The notes under the pieces are model-generated. The model saw nothing but the letters and a program-made list of their open reading frames with translations, was not told the DNA's origin and made no database searches. Position numbers and translations under genes: made by a program. A stretch of 64,000 nucleotides of DNA from Syntrophotalea acetylenica (lineage in GTDB: Bacteria; Desulfobacterota; Desulfuromonadia; Desulfuromonadales; Syntrophotaleaceae). This document shows, piece by piece, positions 8,432 through 22,675 of the stretch. Every line of letters begins with the position of its first letter. The first letter of the stretch is position 1. The stretch spans positions 682,001-746,000 of the forward strand of contig NZ_CP015455.1 of assembly GCF_001888165.1 (NCBI RefSeq), read 5' to 3'.

Positions 8432-9664
8432 TCAGGCGAGGTTGTTTTTGATACGCTCGATGGCTTCAATGACATTCTGGCGGTCACCGAAGGCTGAAAG
8501 ACGGTAGAAACCCTCGCCGCTGGGGCCGAAGCCGCTGCCGGGGGTGCCGACCACGTGGCACTCGGACAGCAGTTTGTCGAAGAAATCCCAGCTGCTCATG
8601 CCGCCCGGGGTTTTCAGCCAGATGTAGGGGGCGTTGACACCGCCATACACGGTCAGGCCGGCGGCCTGAAGGCCTTCGCGGATCAGACGTGCATTTTCCA
8701 TGTAATAGTCAATCGTCTCCTTGACCTGGGCCCAGCCTTCGTCGGAATAGACAGCGGCGGCAGCTTTCTGCACCGGGTAGGAGACGCCGTTGAACTTGGT
8801 CGACTGGCGACGGTTCCAGAGCTTGTTGAGGGAGGCTTTTTCACCGCTGCCGGTATCGGCCATAAGCTCCTCGGGCACCACCGTCAGGGCGCAGCGTACG
8901 CCTGTGAAACCGGCGGTCTTGGAGAAACTGCGGAATTCTATGGCACAGCGCCGGGCGCCTTCGATTTCATAGATGGAATGGGGGATGCCCGGTTCGGTGA
9001 TGAATGCTTCGTAGGCGGCGTCGAAAAAGATCACCGCATCGTTGGCCAGGGCAAAATCGACCCATTTCTTGAGATCTTCCCGGCTTGCCACCGCGCCGGT
9101 GGGGTTGTTGGGGTAGCACAGATAGATGATATCGACCTTTTCCGAGGGGATGGCAGGGGTGAAGCCGTTTTCCTCGGTGCAGGGCAGGTAGGTGAGTCCT
9201 GAGTAATAGCCCTTTTCGTCCGCCTCGCCGGTGCGGCCAATCATGACGTTGGTGTCGTTGTAGACCGGATAGACAGGGTCGCAGATGGCGACCTTGTTGT
9301 CCAGGGCGAAGATATCGAGGATGTTGGCACAGTCACACTTGCTGCCGTCAGAGATGAAAATCTCGGAGGTTTTCAGCTCGACGCCGAGGGGTTTGTAGGA
9401 TTTTTCGATCAGGGTGTCGATGAGAAACTCGTAGCCCTGCTCGGGGCCGTAGCCCATGAAATTTTCCTTGCTGGCCAGATCCTCGACGGCATCGTGAAAG
9501 GCCTTGAGAACCGCCGGAGCCAGAGGCTGGGTGACGTCGCCGATACCCAGTCGGATGATTTTGGCGTCGGGGTTGGCCTGGCTGAAGGCCTTGACCCGGC
9601 GGCCGATCTCAGGGAACAGGTAACCGGCCTTGAGTTTCAGGTAGTTATCGTTAAGTTTTGCCAT
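8432..9664 (-). CDS. dapL: LL-diaminopimelate aminotransferase
   Basis: DapL converts tetrahydrodipicolinate to LL-diaminopimelate in one PLP step, bypassing the succinyl or acetyl branch of lysine synthesis. The 410-residue protein starts [20 protein letters not shown], as DapL does. It carries [11 protein letters not shown] near 39-49, [10 protein letters not shown] near 200, FDAAYEAFI, and the PLP lysine in [12 protein letters not shown] near 270. It is the last gene of the lysine set after dapB, from which it is separated by 184 bp. No dapD, dapC or dapE is in the window, consistent with this route. Confidence 0.95.
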   Translation of the reverse strand: MAKLNDNYLKLKAGYLFPEIGRRVKAFSQANPDAKIIRLGIGDVTQPLAPAVLKAFHDAVEDLASKENFMGYGPEQGYEFLIDTLIEKSYKPLGVELKTSEIFISDGSKCDCANILDIFALDNKVAICDPVYPVYNDTNVMIGRTGEADEKGYYSGLTYLPCTEENGFTPAIPSEKVDIIYLCYPNNPTGAVASREDLKKWVDFALANDAVIFFDAAYEAFITEPGIPHSIYEIEGARRCAIEFRSFSKTAGFTGVRCALTVVPEELMADTGSGEKASLNKLWNRRQSTKFNGVSYPVQKAAAAVYSDEGWAQVKETIDYYMENARLIREGLQAAGLTVYGGVNAPYIWLKTPGGMSSWDFFDKLLSECHVVGTPGSGFGPSGEGFYRLSAFGDRQNVIEAIERIKNNLA

Positions 9665-9848
9665 GCGTAGTTCTCCAATATATGTTTAGGTTTTAGAATA
9701 CGTAATGCTCTCACCCCGAATAAACCGCATTAACAGGGATGAAGAGGATAAAGGGGATTTAAAACCAAGAATATTTGCCGTTGGTCTTCATCTTATACAT
9801 CCCCTTATCTTAGTTTGAGCCAGACTTTGGGGTGGATATAAACCCGAC
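9665..9848. other. dapB-dapL spacer with imperfect inverted repeat
   Basis: 184 bp with no gene. It contains purine-rich GGGATGAAGAGGATAAAGG near 9738 and a partly complementary stretch near 9790-9812 (CATCTTATACATCCCCTTAT), able to form a long imperfect hairpin. Repeats of this style are common between genes in Geobacter-type genomes. No clear promoter is seen. Confidence 0.4.
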
Positions 9849-10652
9849 TTATTTCAATCCAAGGATATCCTGCATATCGTACAGGCCGGGGGTCTTATCC
9901 GCCAGCCAGGCGGCGGCGCGCACTGCACCGCGCGCGAACATGTCGCGGCTCATGGCGCGGTGGGTGATCTCGATGCGTTCACCCATGCCGATGAAGTAGA
10001 CGGTGTGCTCGCCGACGATGTCGCCGCCACGCACCGTCTGCATGCCGATCTCTTCCTGGGTGCGGGCGCCGCACATTCCCTCGCGGTGGTAAACGGCGCA
10101 TTCGTTGTAGTCGCGGCCCAGGGCTTCGGCGACGATTTCGCCCATGCGCACCGCGGTGCCGCTGGGGGAATCCTTTTTTTTGTTGTGATGCAGTTCGACG
10201 ATTTCGACGTCGAAGCCCTCGCCGAGGATACGCGCCGCCTCTTTGAGAATCTTGAAGCAGGCGTTGACGCCGACGCTCATGTTGGGCGCCAGCACCACGG
10301 GCACGTGCCTGGCCAGGTCTTCGACCCGGGCGCGCTGCTCCGGGGTAAAGCCGGTAGAACCGATCACCAGGCTCTTGCCGAGGCGGGCGCAGGCTTCCAG
10401 ATTCCGCAGGGAAACTTCCGGAAAGGTGAAATCGATAAGGACCTCGGTGTCTTTGAGCACCTTGTCCAGATCGCTGCAGATGGTCACGCCCAGAGGTCCA
10501 CAACCGGCGGACAGGCCGGCATCCTGACCGAGCATCGGGTTTTCGGTGTGCTCGAGGGCACCGGTGAGTTGCAGCCCCCCGGTTTCCTTGATGGCGGTGA
10601 TGAGACGGCCGCCCATGCGCCCGGCGGCACCGTTGACAGCTACTTTGATCAT
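9849..10652 (-). CDS. dapB: 4-hydroxy-tetrahydrodipicolinate reductase
   Basis: DapB reduces the DapA product with NAD(P)H to tetrahydrodipicolinate. The 267-residue protein begins with the dinucleotide-binding VAVNGAAGRMGGRL. The catalytic signature ELHHNKKKDSPSGTA lies near residues 155-169 (His pair and Lys). It follows dapA by 12 bp on the same strand, and ends a tight lysA-dapA-dapB group. Confidence 0.96.
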   Translation of the reverse strand: MIKVAVNGAAGRMGGRLITAIKETGGLQLTGALEHTENPMLGQDAGLSAGCGPLGVTICSDLDKVLKDTEVLIDFTFPEVSLRNLEACARLGKSLVIGSTGFTPEQRARVEDLARHVPVVLAPNMSVGVNACFKILKEAARILGEGFDVEIVELHHNKKKDSPSGTAVRMGEIVAEALGRDYNECAVYHREGMCGARTQEEIGMQTVRGGDIVGEHTVYFIGMGERIEITHRAMSRDMFARGAVRAAAWLADKTPGLYDMQDILGLK

Positions 10653-10664
10653 GAGGACTCCTTG

Positions 10665-11546
10665 TCAGGCATCGATAAGGCCGTAACGGGTCATTATTGT
10701 TTTAAGCCGGGCCAGATTGTCAGGCAGCAGTTCGGCCAGCGGCATGCGCAGATGATCCCCGCACAGTCCCATGAGGGAAGCGGCGGTTTTTATCGGCACC
10801 GGGTTGGTTTCGATGAACATGGCCTGATGCAGTTCAAGCAGATGCAGGTGCATTTTTCTGGCATCATCATAGCGATTTTCATTGATGGCGGTCACCATGG
10901 CCTTGATTTCCCTTGGCAGGATGTTGGCGGTTACCGAAATAACCCCTCTGGCACCGCAGGCCATCATCGGCAAGGTCAGAAAATCGTCGCCGGAGACCAC
11001 ATGGATGCGATCTCCCGCCGCAGCGATAATCTGGCTGATCTGGGTCAGATCGCCGGATGCTTCCTTGATGCCGACCACGTTGGGATGGTCGGCGAGGCGG
11101 ATGGTGGTCGCGGCGGTCATGTTCATGCCGGTGCGACCCGGTACGTTGTACAGCACCTGCGGAATGGCCACGTTGTCGGCAATCGCCTTGAAGTGCCGGT
11201 AGACACCTTCCTGGGAAGGCTTGTTGTAGTAGGGGGAAATAAGCAGCACACCGTCGGCACCCATCGTCTTGGCGTTCTGGCTCAGTTCGATGGCTTCGGT
11301 GGTGGCGTTGGAACCGGTACCGGCCAGCACCGGAACCCGCTTGTCTACCTGCTCGATACAGGACTTGATCACGCGTTTATGTTCGGCGTGATCGAGTGTG
11401 GCGGATTCGCCGGTGGTGCCGCAGGGGACGATGACGTCCGTACCGTTTTCGATCTGAAATTCGATCAGCTGTCTGAAGGCCTCTTCATCAAAACGTCCAT
11501 CCTTGTCGAACGGGGTGATGATGGCGACCATGGATCCTGTAAACAT
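10665..11546 (-). CDS. dapA: 4-hydroxy-tetrahydrodipicolinate synthase
   Basis: DapA condenses pyruvate with aspartate semialdehyde. The protein has 293 residues, the usual length. GTTGESATL lies near residues 44-52. The Tyr of LYNVPGRTG and the Schiff-base Lys of VVGIKEASGD are in place. GGAGG precedes the chosen ATG (MFTGSMVAIITPF); an upstream frame extension of 24 codons is Pro/Ser-rich and unlike the family. It lies 71 bp after lysA. Confidence 0.96.
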   Translation of the reverse strand: MFTGSMVAIITPFDKDGRFDEEAFRQLIEFQIENGTDVIVPCGTTGESATLDHAEHKRVIKSCIEQVDKRVPVLAGTGSNATTEAIELSQNAKTMGADGVLLISPYYNKPSQEGVYRHFKAIADNVAIPQVLYNVPGRTGMNMTAATTIRLADHPNVVGIKEASGDLTQISQIIAAAGDRIHVVSGDDFLTLPMMACGARGVISVTANILPREIKAMVTAINENRYDDARKMHLHLLELHQAMFIETNPVPIKTAASLMGLCGDHLRMPLAELLPDNLARLKTIMTRYGLIDA

Positions 11547-11617
11547 GGGGTGTCCTCCGTAAACAATGGGAGCGGATGTGCTGCCGGGGCTCGGGGTCCC
11601 GGCGGAGCCATCGGCCA

Positions 11618-12871
11618 TTACAGCCCTTCCGGAATGGTTTCGCCCTTGATCAGGTCGTCGTAGGTTTCGCGCTGGCGGACCACCATGACCTTGTCGTTTT
11701 TGACCATGATTTCGGGAACCCGGCGACGACTGTTGTAGTTGGAGCTCATGGTGAATCCGTAGGCTCCGGCGGAGGCTACCGCTACCAGGTCACCCTGGGA
11801 AAAAGCGGGGATCTCGCGGTCCTGGGCGAGGAAGTCGCCCGATTCACAGATGGGACCGACCACGTCGGCGATGATGGTGCCGTCGATGGAGCGATCCGCG
11901 GCCTGGATGCCCTGGTAGGAACCGTACAGGGCCGGACGGGTCAGATCGTTCATGGCGGCGTCGACAATGACGAAATTTTTGGCTTCGCCCTTTTTGACGT
12001 AAAGGACCCTGGTGATTAGCATGCCGGCGTTGCCGACCATGACGCGGCCCGGTTCGAAAATCAGGGTGACACCAAGGCCCCTGGTCCCTTCAATGATGGC
12101 CCTGGCGTAATCGGCGGGGCTGGGAGGCTGTTCCGCGTCGTAGGTGATACCGAGGCCGCCTCCCAGATCCAGATACTTGATGGCAAAGCCCTCCTGCTGC
12201 AGGTTTTCCACCAGTTCGCGGATTTTAGCGATGGCGTCGACAAAAGGCGACAGCTTGGTCAACTGGCTGCCGATATGGCAGTCTACCCCGATAACTTCAA
12301 GATTCGGCAGGCTCGCAGCGCGGCGATAGTCCTCCAGGGCCTGGGAAATGTTGATGCCGAACTTGGCCTTCTTCATGCCGGTGGAGATGTACGGATGGGT
12401 CTGCGGGTCGACGTCGGGGTTGACACGGAGCGCGATGCCGGCTTTTTTGCCGAGGCGGCCCGCCACTGCATTGATGGTGTCAAGTTCCTGCGTCGACTCG
12501 ACGTTGAACATCAGGATGCCGGCCTGCAGCGCATCGGCGATCTCGGTTTCGGTCTTGCCGACGCCTGAGTAGACGATTTTGGCGGCATCGCAGCCGACCT
12601 TTTGAGCGCGGAACAGTTCGCCACCGGAGACGATGTCAAAACCGGCACCGTGGTTGACGAAGGTTTTGAGTACCGCCAGGTTGCTGTTGGCCTTGATGGA
12701 ATAGCAGATCAGGTGCGGTACCTCGGCAAAGGCGGAGGAAAAGGTCTCCAGGTGTCGGCTCAAGGTGGCGTGGGAGTATACATAGAACGGCGTGCCGACC
12801 TGGGTGGCGATATCCTTCAGGGGGACTTCTTCGCAGCAGAGATCGTTGTTGCGGTATTGAAAGTGGTTCAT
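11618..12871 (-). CDS. lysA: Diaminopimelate decarboxylase
   Basis: LysA decarboxylates meso-diaminopimelate to lysine using PLP. The 417-residue protein contains the PLP lysine in CYSIKANSNLAVL near residue 60, HIGSQLT near 198, the glycine-rich DLGGGLGITY near 233, and the cofactor-facing CESGDFLAQD near 343. A Tyr-rich C-terminal region (AGAYGFTMSSNYNSR) follows. The start MNHFQYRNN is the family form. It begins the lysA-dapA-dapB run. Confidence 0.96.
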   Translation of the reverse strand: MNHFQYRNNDLCCEEVPLKDIATQVGTPFYVYSHATLSRHLETFSSAFAEVPHLICYSIKANSNLAVLKTFVNHGAGFDIVSGGELFRAQKVGCDAAKIVYSGVGKTETEIADALQAGILMFNVESTQELDTINAVAGRLGKKAGIALRVNPDVDPQTHPYISTGMKKAKFGINISQALEDYRRAASLPNLEVIGVDCHIGSQLTKLSPFVDAIAKIRELVENLQQEGFAIKYLDLGGGLGITYDAEQPPSPADYARAIIEGTRGLGVTLIFEPGRVMVGNAGMLITRVLYVKKGEAKNFVIVDAAMNDLTRPALYGSYQGIQAADRSIDGTIIADVVGPICESGDFLAQDREIPAFSQGDLVAVASAGAYGFTMSSNYNSRRRVPEIMVKNDKVMVVRQRETYDDLIKGETIPEGL

Positions 12872-12964
12872 AAAAAACAGACTCCTGATTGAATTGGCGA
12901 GTTTAATGAAAAGAATATTTCAGATCTAAACAAGCTAAAACCGTAACATAGCTCTTTCCATATG

Positions 12965-13750
12965 TCAAAAAGGTGCCTCGGCGCCAGCCCAGGGCGTCGC
13001 CACCTCCGCTTTGGAGAGGAGACTTTCGATTTCCTGGCTGTCCTGCTTCACAATCGCCCTGACGGCGTAAAGATAGGTGCTGCCGCTTTTGAATAAGCGG
13101 TCCTCGAAACGCGGTTCCGCAAGGGGATGGGGGTTTAGCGGAGCGATGGCGAAGGGCCGCCCGGGACGTCGGCGGTAGACATTGTAGCCGACCAGTTCGA
13201 GACCGGCGGGCAGCGCAGGGGCTTGCCAGGTCAGAGTCAATACACCATCGGCGGTTTCGGCAGCGACCTGTTGCGGCGCCGGCGGCAGGAAGGTAACAAC
13301 CTGGCGAGCCTCGGCCGGCGTGCCGTCCTGGCCCCAGAGATTGTAGGGGATAACGCGATACTGATAGCCGCGGCCCTGCTGCAATCCGGTGTCCGCCATG
13401 AAAAAGCGGCCGTCCGATTGCTGAACATCACGCAGGTATGCGAGCTCGATCTGACGTAGCAGTATGGAGGTGTCGCGACAATCGGGACAGTCCTGATTCG
13501 GCTCGAATTCCATGCGCATGATCTTGAAACCCGCCAGGTCGGTAAGCTCGGTACCGTCCTGGTTGAGGCGCGGCATGCTCCAGGACAGCAGCATGCCGTC
13601 GCCCTGCTGGCGCAGTTCGAGGTGCTCCGGCGCAGCGGGCAACGGTTGCCGTTGGGGGCGCACCGGTCCTTTGCGGCCGCAGCCGGCGCCCAGGGCCATT
13701 ACCACCAGCACGGCAAGCAGCAGGCATGTTTGCAGTCGATGAGGTTTCAT
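12965..13750 (-). CDS. Lipoprotein with LptM-like N-terminus and fibronectin type III domains
   Basis: A 261-residue lipoprotein: signal peptide 1-23 with lipobox LGAGC, then CGRKGPVRPQ after the lipidated Cys. That CGxKGP motif is the mark of LptM (YifL), a small lipoprotein that helps assemble the LptD LPS translocon, and lptM commonly stands beside lysA/dapF. Here the motif is followed by about 230 residues with two fibronectin-III-like units (around 40-150 and 155-245), seen as LTWQAPALPAGLELVGYNVYR and an AYLYAVRA-type strand. It lies between argH (2 bp away) and lysA. The link to LptM is my inference from motif and context. Confidence 0.75.
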   Translation of the reverse strand: MKPHRLQTCLLLAVLVVMALGAGCGRKGPVRPQRQPLPAAPEHLELRQQGDGMLLSWSMPRLNQDGTELTDLAGFKIMRMEFEPNQDCPDCRDTSILLRQIELAYLRDVQQSDGRFFMADTGLQQGRGYQYRVIPYNLWGQDGTPAEARQVVTFLPPAPQQVAAETADGVLTLTWQAPALPAGLELVGYNVYRRRPGRPFAIAPLNPHPLAEPRFEDRLFKSGSTYLYAVRAIVKQDSQEIESLLSKAEVATPWAGAEAPF

Positions 13751-13752
13751 GG

Positions 13753-15138
13753 TTACATCCTCTGCAGGCGTTCCTGGCGGGCACGGGAGATTTCCCGGGC
13801 GACGGTTTCGCGTGCCGTGCCGCCGGTGGCCCGGCGGGAATTGACAGAAGCCTCAAGGGTGATGAAATCGTAGATATCCGCTTCGATAGCGGACGAAAAG
13901 GCTTTGAATTCCTCCAGGCTCAGTGCCTCGATCGGTTTGTCGTGCTCGATGCAGTAGCGCACCGTTTTGCCGACGATCTCGTGTGCCTCGCGAAACGGGA
14001 TACCTTTGCGCACCACATAGTCGGCCACATCGGTTGCCGTGGAAAAGCCCCGGGCGGCGGCTTCGCGCATGTTGTCGGCGCGGATGCTCATCTGGGCGAT
14101 CATGTCGGCGAAAATCTTCAGGCTGCCCTTGACCGTGTCGATGGTGTCGAACAGCGGCTCCTTGTCTTCCTGCATGTCCTTGTTGTAGGCCAGGGGCAAG
14201 GCCTTCATCACGGTCAGCAGGCTTATGAGGTTGCCATACACCCGCCCGGTTTTGCCGCGCACCAGTTCCGGCACATCCGGATTTTTCTTCTGTGGCATGA
14301 TGGAGCTGCCGGTGCAGAAGGCATCGGACAGGTCGATGAAATGGAAATCGGCGCTCGACCACAGGATCAGTTCTTCGGAAAGGCGCGACAGGTGCATCAT
14401 CGCGATGCTGGCGGCGCCGCAGAATTCGAGGGCGAAATCCCGGTCCGACACCGAATCGAGGCTGTTGCGGGTCACCCCGTCAAAACCGAGCTGTTCGGCG
14501 ACAAACTCCCGATCGATGGGGAAGGTGGTCCCGGCCAGTGCGCCGGCCCCCAAAGGGAGCTGGTTGATGCGCTTGAGAAGATCGGCCATGCGCTCGGAAT
14601 CACGCCGGAACATCTCATAGTAGGCCATCATGTGGTGCGAAAACAGAATCGGCTGCGCGGTCTGCAAGTGCGTGTAGCCGGGCATGATGACACCCAGGTT
14701 GCGTTCAGCCTGTTCCAACAGGCTTTCCTGCACCTGTTCGAGATAGGAGCGCACCTCCCGGACTTCGTCGCGCAGGTAAAGGCGGATGTCGAGGGCGACC
14801 TGGTCATTGCGGGACCTGGCGGTATGCAGCTTGCCGCCGACGGCCCCGACACGCTCGATCAGGCGTGCCTCGATGTTCATGTGGATGTCTTCCAGGGACA
14901 CGGAGAACTCGAAATCGCCTTTTTCGATATCGGTCAGGATCGATTCAAGCCCGGAGATGATGGTTTGAGCTTCGCCTGCCGTAATGATGCCCTGGCGGGC
15001 CAGCATGCGGGCGTGGGCCACGGACCCCTGGATGTCGTAACGGTAGAGGCGCTGATCGAAATCGATGGAGGCGGTGAACGCCTCGACGAAGGCATCGGTA
15101 GGCTGGGTGAATCGTCCGGCCCAGGGCTTTTTGCTCAT
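13753..15138 (-). CDS. argH: Argininosuccinate lyase
   Basis: ArgH splits argininosuccinate into arginine and fumarate. The 461-residue protein begins [19 protein letters not shown] and carries the catalytic signature [20 protein letters not shown] near residues 281-300, with [12 protein letters not shown] near 108 and a HTAQP-type [11 protein letters not shown] near 157. It follows argG after a 183-bp gap containing an inverted repeat. The next gene, a lipoprotein, starts 2 bp after its stop. Confidence 0.97.
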   Translation of the reverse strand: MSKKPWAGRFTQPTDAFVEAFTASIDFDQRLYRYDIQGSVAHARMLARQGIITAGEAQTIISGLESILTDIEKGDFEFSVSLEDIHMNIEARLIERVGAVGGKLHTARSRNDQVALDIRLYLRDEVREVRSYLEQVQESLLEQAERNLGVIMPGYTHLQTAQPILFSHHMMAYYEMFRRDSERMADLLKRINQLPLGAGALAGTTFPIDREFVAEQLGFDGVTRNSLDSVSDRDFALEFCGAASIAMMHLSRLSEELILWSSADFHFIDLSDAFCTGSSIMPQKKNPDVPELVRGKTGRVYGNLISLLTVMKALPLAYNKDMQEDKEPLFDTIDTVKGSLKIFADMIAQMSIRADNMREAAARGFSTATDVADYVVRKGIPFREAHEIVGKTVRYCIEHDKPIEALSLEEFKAFSSAIEADIYDFITLEASVNSRRATGGTARETVAREISRARQERLQRM

Positions 15139-15171
15139 GGTTGAATCGCTCCGTTGATAAAACTGAAAGGC

Positions 15172-15303
15172 AGTGACTGGTGATTTGTGATTGGTGAAAA
15201 GCGCGATTGCCCTTATTCAGTTACCAGTCACCAGCCACTGCAAATAATGATCCGTGAGGGGTGACCGATGATTTGTGTTTAGAAAAACAAATCACCAGTC
15301 ACT
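15172..15303. repeat. Inverted repeat in the argG-argH gap
   Basis: AGTGACTGGTGATTTGT (15172-15188) has a perfect 17-bp inverted copy at 15287-15303. Between them lie further degenerate pieces of the same sequence (for example ACCAGTCACCAGCCACTG near 15222-15240 and GATGATTTGTG near 15268). It is an intergenic repeat of unknown role that could slow or attenuate read-through from argG. Confidence 0.65.
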
Positions 15304-15321
15304 ATTCACTAATTACCGACG

Positions 15322-16542
15322 TTAACCGCGTTTTTTCTGCATGGCGCTGCGGATGCGCAGGCGCAGGGCATTGAGGCGGATGAAGCCCTCGGCGTCGGCC
15401 TGATTGTAGACTTCGTCGGCTTCGAAGGTCGCCACTTCCGGATCGAAGAGGCTGTTGGTGTCGGACTTGCGGCCCACCACCCGGCAGTGTCCCTTGTACA
15501 GTTTGACGCGGGCCACGCCGTTGACGGTTTTCTGGGTTTCGTCGGTCAGCGCCTGCATCGCTTCACGCTCGGGAGCGAACCAGAAGCCGTTGTAGACCAT
15601 GGTGGCGTAGCGGGGGATCAGGGAATCGCGCAGGTTGAGCACCTCGCGGTCCATGGTGATCTGCTCGACGCCGCGATGGGCTTCCTCAAGGATGGTGCCT
15701 CCGGGGGTTTCATAGACACCGCGACTCTTCATGCCGACGAAGCGGTTTTCCATGATGTCGGCGCGGCCGATGCCGTGCTTGCCGCCCAGTTCGTTGAGGT
15801 GGGCGAGCAGTTGCGCCGGGGACAGGGCTTGTCCGTTGATGGCTACCGGATCGCCGTTGCGGAATTCGATTTCGACGTATTCCGGCTTGTCGGGAGCCTC
15901 TTCGGGGGCGACGGACAACAGATACATTTCTTCCGGCGGTTCGGCCCAGGGATTCTCAAGAATGCCGCCTTCGAAGGAGATGTGCAGCAGGTTGCGGTCG
16001 CTGCTCCAGGGGCGTTTCTTGGTCACCGGCACGGGGATGCCATGCTTGTTGGCGTAGGCGATGAGGGCTTCGCGGCTGTTGAGATCCCATTCCCGCCAGG
16101 GAGCGATGATCTTGATCTCGGGGTTGAAATGGTAGTAGGCCAGTTCAAACCGGACCTGGTCGTTGCCTTTGCCGGTGGCGCCATGGCAGACGGCATCGGC
16201 TTCCTCGGCCAGGGCGATCTCCATCTGCTTTTTGGAGATCAGCGGACGGGCGATGGAAGTGCCAAGGAAATAACGCCCCTCGTAGATGGCGTTGGCGCGG
16301 AACATGGGGAAGACGAAATCACGGACGAACTCTTCGCGCAGATCCTCAACATAGCATTTGCTGGCGCCGGTTTTACGGGCTTTTTCGGGGATGCCGTCGA
16401 GTTCCTGACCCTGGCCGAGGTCGGCGGAGAAGGCAATGACTTCACAGCCGTATTCCTCGATGAGCCAGCGTACGATGATGGAGGTGTCGAGTCCGCCCGA
16501 ATAGGCCAGGACAGCCTTTTTGACAGTGCCGTGCTTGGACAT
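15322..16542 (-). CDS. argG: Argininosuccinate synthase
   Basis: ArgG joins citrulline and aspartate using ATP. The protein has 406 residues. The PP-loop [14 protein letters not shown] lies near residues 13-26; [13 protein letters not shown] near 120 and the citrulline/aspartate-binding segments [14 protein letters not shown] follow. The chosen ATG ([17 protein letters not shown]) fits the family; a longer frame adds an arginine-rich stretch. It is preceded by an RDD-type membrane protein gene and followed by argH. Confidence 0.97.
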   Translation of the reverse strand: MSKHGTVKKAVLAYSGGLDTSIIVRWLIEEYGCEVIAFSADLGQGQELDGIPEKARKTGASKCYVEDLREEFVRDFVFPMFRANAIYEGRYFLGTSIARPLISKKQMEIALAEEADAVCHGATGKGNDQVRFELAYYHFNPEIKIIAPWREWDLNSREALIAYANKHGIPVPVTKKRPWSSDRNLLHISFEGGILENPWAEPPEEMYLLSVAPEEAPDKPEYVEIEFRNGDPVAINGQALSPAQLLAHLNELGGKHGIGRADIMENRFVGMKSRGVYETPGGTILEEAHRGVEQITMDREVLNLRDSLIPRYATMVYNGFWFAPEREAMQALTDETQKTVNGVARVKLYKGHCRVVGRKSDTNSLFDPEVATFEADEVYNQADAEGFIRLNALRLRIRSAMQKKRG

Positions 16543-16644
16543 GGAAAAACTCCTTCTGACAATGTTATGGCAACGCCGGTCACGCATGTGCGGCGGCGAT
16601 GTCGATGGCAGGTTCTCGTTGTGCCGAAAACCTTATGGGATGCT

Positions 16645-17373
16645 TCATAGATGAATCACGCAGGTGTCAGCGATTTTGTCGTGCAGACCCTGTTTGTGAG
16701 CGTCGAACGCGACCATCAGGTAGCCGATGCCGAGGGTGATGCCGGAAACGAATTTGCCGAGGATTTCCCGCAGCGCGGCGCGCCCGTAAGTCATGTTTTG
16801 TCCGTCCCGGCGAACCACTTTCAATCGCAGCAGCATCTTGCCAGGCGTCTGACCGCAGGCGCCGGTGAACACCACATAGTAGGCCATGCCGACCGCGCTG
16901 CTGAAAAGCGCCAGCATTACGATGGAAGACACCGAGGTGGCTTCAATGTCGGGCGCGATCAGTTGCAGGACGGCTCCCAGAAGCAGACTCAGGGTCAGTT
17001 GCAGAATCCAGGCGGCTATCGAATCGATGGCCGCCGCCGCGGCCCGTATCCAGAAACCGGCGTATACGGCGGCAAGAGGAGCCGCCTGCGTCTGCCCGCA
17101 GGTAGGACAGCTTTTCCGGGGCTCCGCAAAAGCAGCCGGGCCTTCCTGCGTGGCCGTTTGCCCATCCGTGAGATCTCCGCTGGCTGCCGGACAGGTGATT
17201 TCAGGATTTTCAGAAACGATTTTGTCCGCGGCCTGATTCAGGCTCTTTGCCGGGGCCACGGGCAGGGCAAAACTCGCCTGACAGCGTGGACAGGTCGCTT
17301 CGGTGGCTTCGGCCGGGATGCGGTCCGGCGGGACTTGCTGGCTGAATCCGCAATATGGGCAGGTGATGGTCAT
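16645..17373 (-). CDS. RDD-family membrane protein with zinc-ribbon N-terminus
   Basis: A 242-residue protein. Residues 5-37 form a MJ0042-type zinc ribbon (CPYC and CPRC pairs), a second CPTC pair occurs near residue 88, and residues about 105-235 form an RDD domain with three hydrophobic helices, the PGKMLLRLKVVR segment, and a C-terminal GLHDKIADT motif. Function is unknown; RDD proteins are often accessory membrane proteins or transporters. It is inserted between argF (17-bp gap) and argG with the same orientation, so it is co-transcribed with arginine genes although no link is evident. GGAG sits at good spacing before the ATG. Confidence 0.78.
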   Translation of the reverse strand: MTITCPYCGFSQQVPPDRIPAEATEATCPRCQASFALPVAPAKSLNQAADKIVSENPEITCPAASGDLTDGQTATQEGPAAFAEPRKSCPTCGQTQAAPLAAVYAGFWIRAAAAAIDSIAAWILQLTLSLLLGAVLQLIAPDIEATSVSSIVMLALFSSAVGMAYYVVFTGACGQTPGKMLLRLKVVRRDGQNMTYGRAALREILGKFVSGITLGIGYLMVAFDAHKQGLHDKIADTCVIHL

Positions 17374-17390
17374 GCTCCACTCCGGCATCT

Positions 17391-18299
17391 TCAGGCCATC
17401 AAGGTCGCCATGATGGCTTTTTGAATATGCAGGCGGTTCTCGGCTTCGTCAAAAACCACCGAGTGCCGGCTTTCGATGGCTTCGTCGGTGATCTCCTCGC
17501 CGCGATGTGCCGGCAGGCAGTGCATCAGGATGCAATCGGAAGCGGCGGCGGCGATTACCTTGTCGTTGATCTGGAAGCCGTTGAAGGCGGTAACGCGTTT
17601 GGCCTGTTCCTCCTCCTGGCCCATGCTGGCCCAGACGTCGGTGTTGAGGATGTCGGCGCCCCGGGCGGCTTCCAGCGGATCGTTGGTATAGACAATGCGG
17701 GCGCCGCGCTGTCTGGCGCGTTCCACCACCACGGGGTGCGGTTCATAGCCCCTGGGGGTGGCCACGCGCAGTTCAAAACCGAACATGACGGCGGCATTGA
17801 TCCAGCTGTTGGCCATGTTGTTGCCGTCGCCAATCCAGCAGTAGATCTGCTCGCGGTAATTTTTCTTGTGCTCGATGACGGTCAGAAGATCGGCCATAAC
17901 CTGACACGGGTGGTACATGTCGGTGAGGCCGTTGATGACCGGAATGCTCGACCATCGGGCCAGTTCCTCGACCCCCTGCTGGGAAAAGGTGCGGATCATG
18001 ATGCCGTCCACGTAGCGGGACATGACGCGGGCGGTATCCTTGATCGGTTCCCCCCGTCCCATCTGGGTGGTGCCGGAGGAAAGAAACAAAGCGTGGCCGC
18101 CGAGCTGGTACATGCCGACCTCGAAGGAGATGCGGGTGCGGGTGGAGCTTTTCTCGAACACCATGCCCAGGGTCTTGCCCCCGAGCAGGTGATGTTGCTC
18201 GCCACGCTTCTGCCGGGCTTTCAGATCGGCGGCGAGGGCGAACAGGCCTTCAAGTTCCTCGATGCTCCAGTCGGTAAGGCAGAGAAAGTCTTTTTTCAC
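17391..18299 (-). CDS. argF: Ornithine carbamoyltransferase
   Basis: ArgF carbamoylates ornithine to citrulline. The 302-residue protein has the carbamoyl-phosphate loop SSTRTR at 51-56, MYHPCQVMAD near 133, and the ornithine-binding MHCLPAHRGEEI near 264. AGGAGG stands just before the ATG. It lies about 50 bp downstream of argD in the arginine run. Confidence 0.97.
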   Translation of the reverse strand: MKKDFLCLTDWSIEELEGLFALAADLKARQKRGEQHHLLGGKTLGMVFEKSSTRTRISFEVGMYQLGGHALFLSSGTTQMGRGEPIKDTARVMSRYVDGIMIRTFSQQGVEELARWSSIPVINGLTDMYHPCQVMADLLTVIEHKKNYREQIYCWIGDGNNMANSWINAAVMFGFELRVATPRGYEPHPVVVERARQRGARIVYTNDPLEAARGADILNTDVWASMGQEEEQAKRVTAFNGFQINDKVIAAAASDCILMHCLPAHRGEEITDEAIESRHSVVFDEAENRLHIQKAIMATLMA

Positions 18300-18350
18300 G
18301 ATCGATCCTCCTAAAAGGACGGGACTGCGACAGCGGCCCGTCTATTGAAA

Positions 18351-22559
<4,209 letters not shown>

Positions 22560-22588
22560 TTGACATTTCCTTGTGTCGGATATAAATA
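22560..22588 (+). promoter_or_regulatory. Promoter of the CXXX-peptide cluster
   Basis: TTGACA (22560-22565) is followed by TATAAA at 15 bp or TAAATA at 17 bp spacing. It reads toward the precursor gene with a leader of about 110-140 nt. The perfect -35 box makes this a convincing housekeeping promoter; the -10 choice is open. Confidence 0.6.
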
Positions 22589-22598
22589 CAGCTAGTGT

Positions 22599-22675
22599 CC
22601 ATCCGGAAACTGCGGAAGGGTGCAGCGTGGTTTGCATCTGGGAAACGGGCCGTTTCCGGATGGAAACCAGCTAAC
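22599..22675. repeat. Dispersed hairpin repeat, copy 2
   Basis: CCATCCGGAAAC (22599-22610) and GTTTCCGGATGG (22652-22663) are perfect 12-bp inverted arms separated by 41 bp; the right arm continues AAACCAGCTAAC. The same motif forms the hairpin at 8202-8235. It lies in the untranslated leader of the precursor gene, so it would be part of that RNA. Confidence 0.65.

Noticed and set aside
9960-11663. 567-codon frame on the + strand
   Set aside because: It lies opposite dapB, dapA and part of lysA, has no family resemblance, and is a typical shadow in GC-rich sequence.
13726-15144. 472-codon frame on the + strand
   Set aside because: Mirror of argH; composition is that of an antisense shadow.
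15487-16650. 387-codon frame on the + strand
   Set aside because: Antisense to argG, which is unmistakable.
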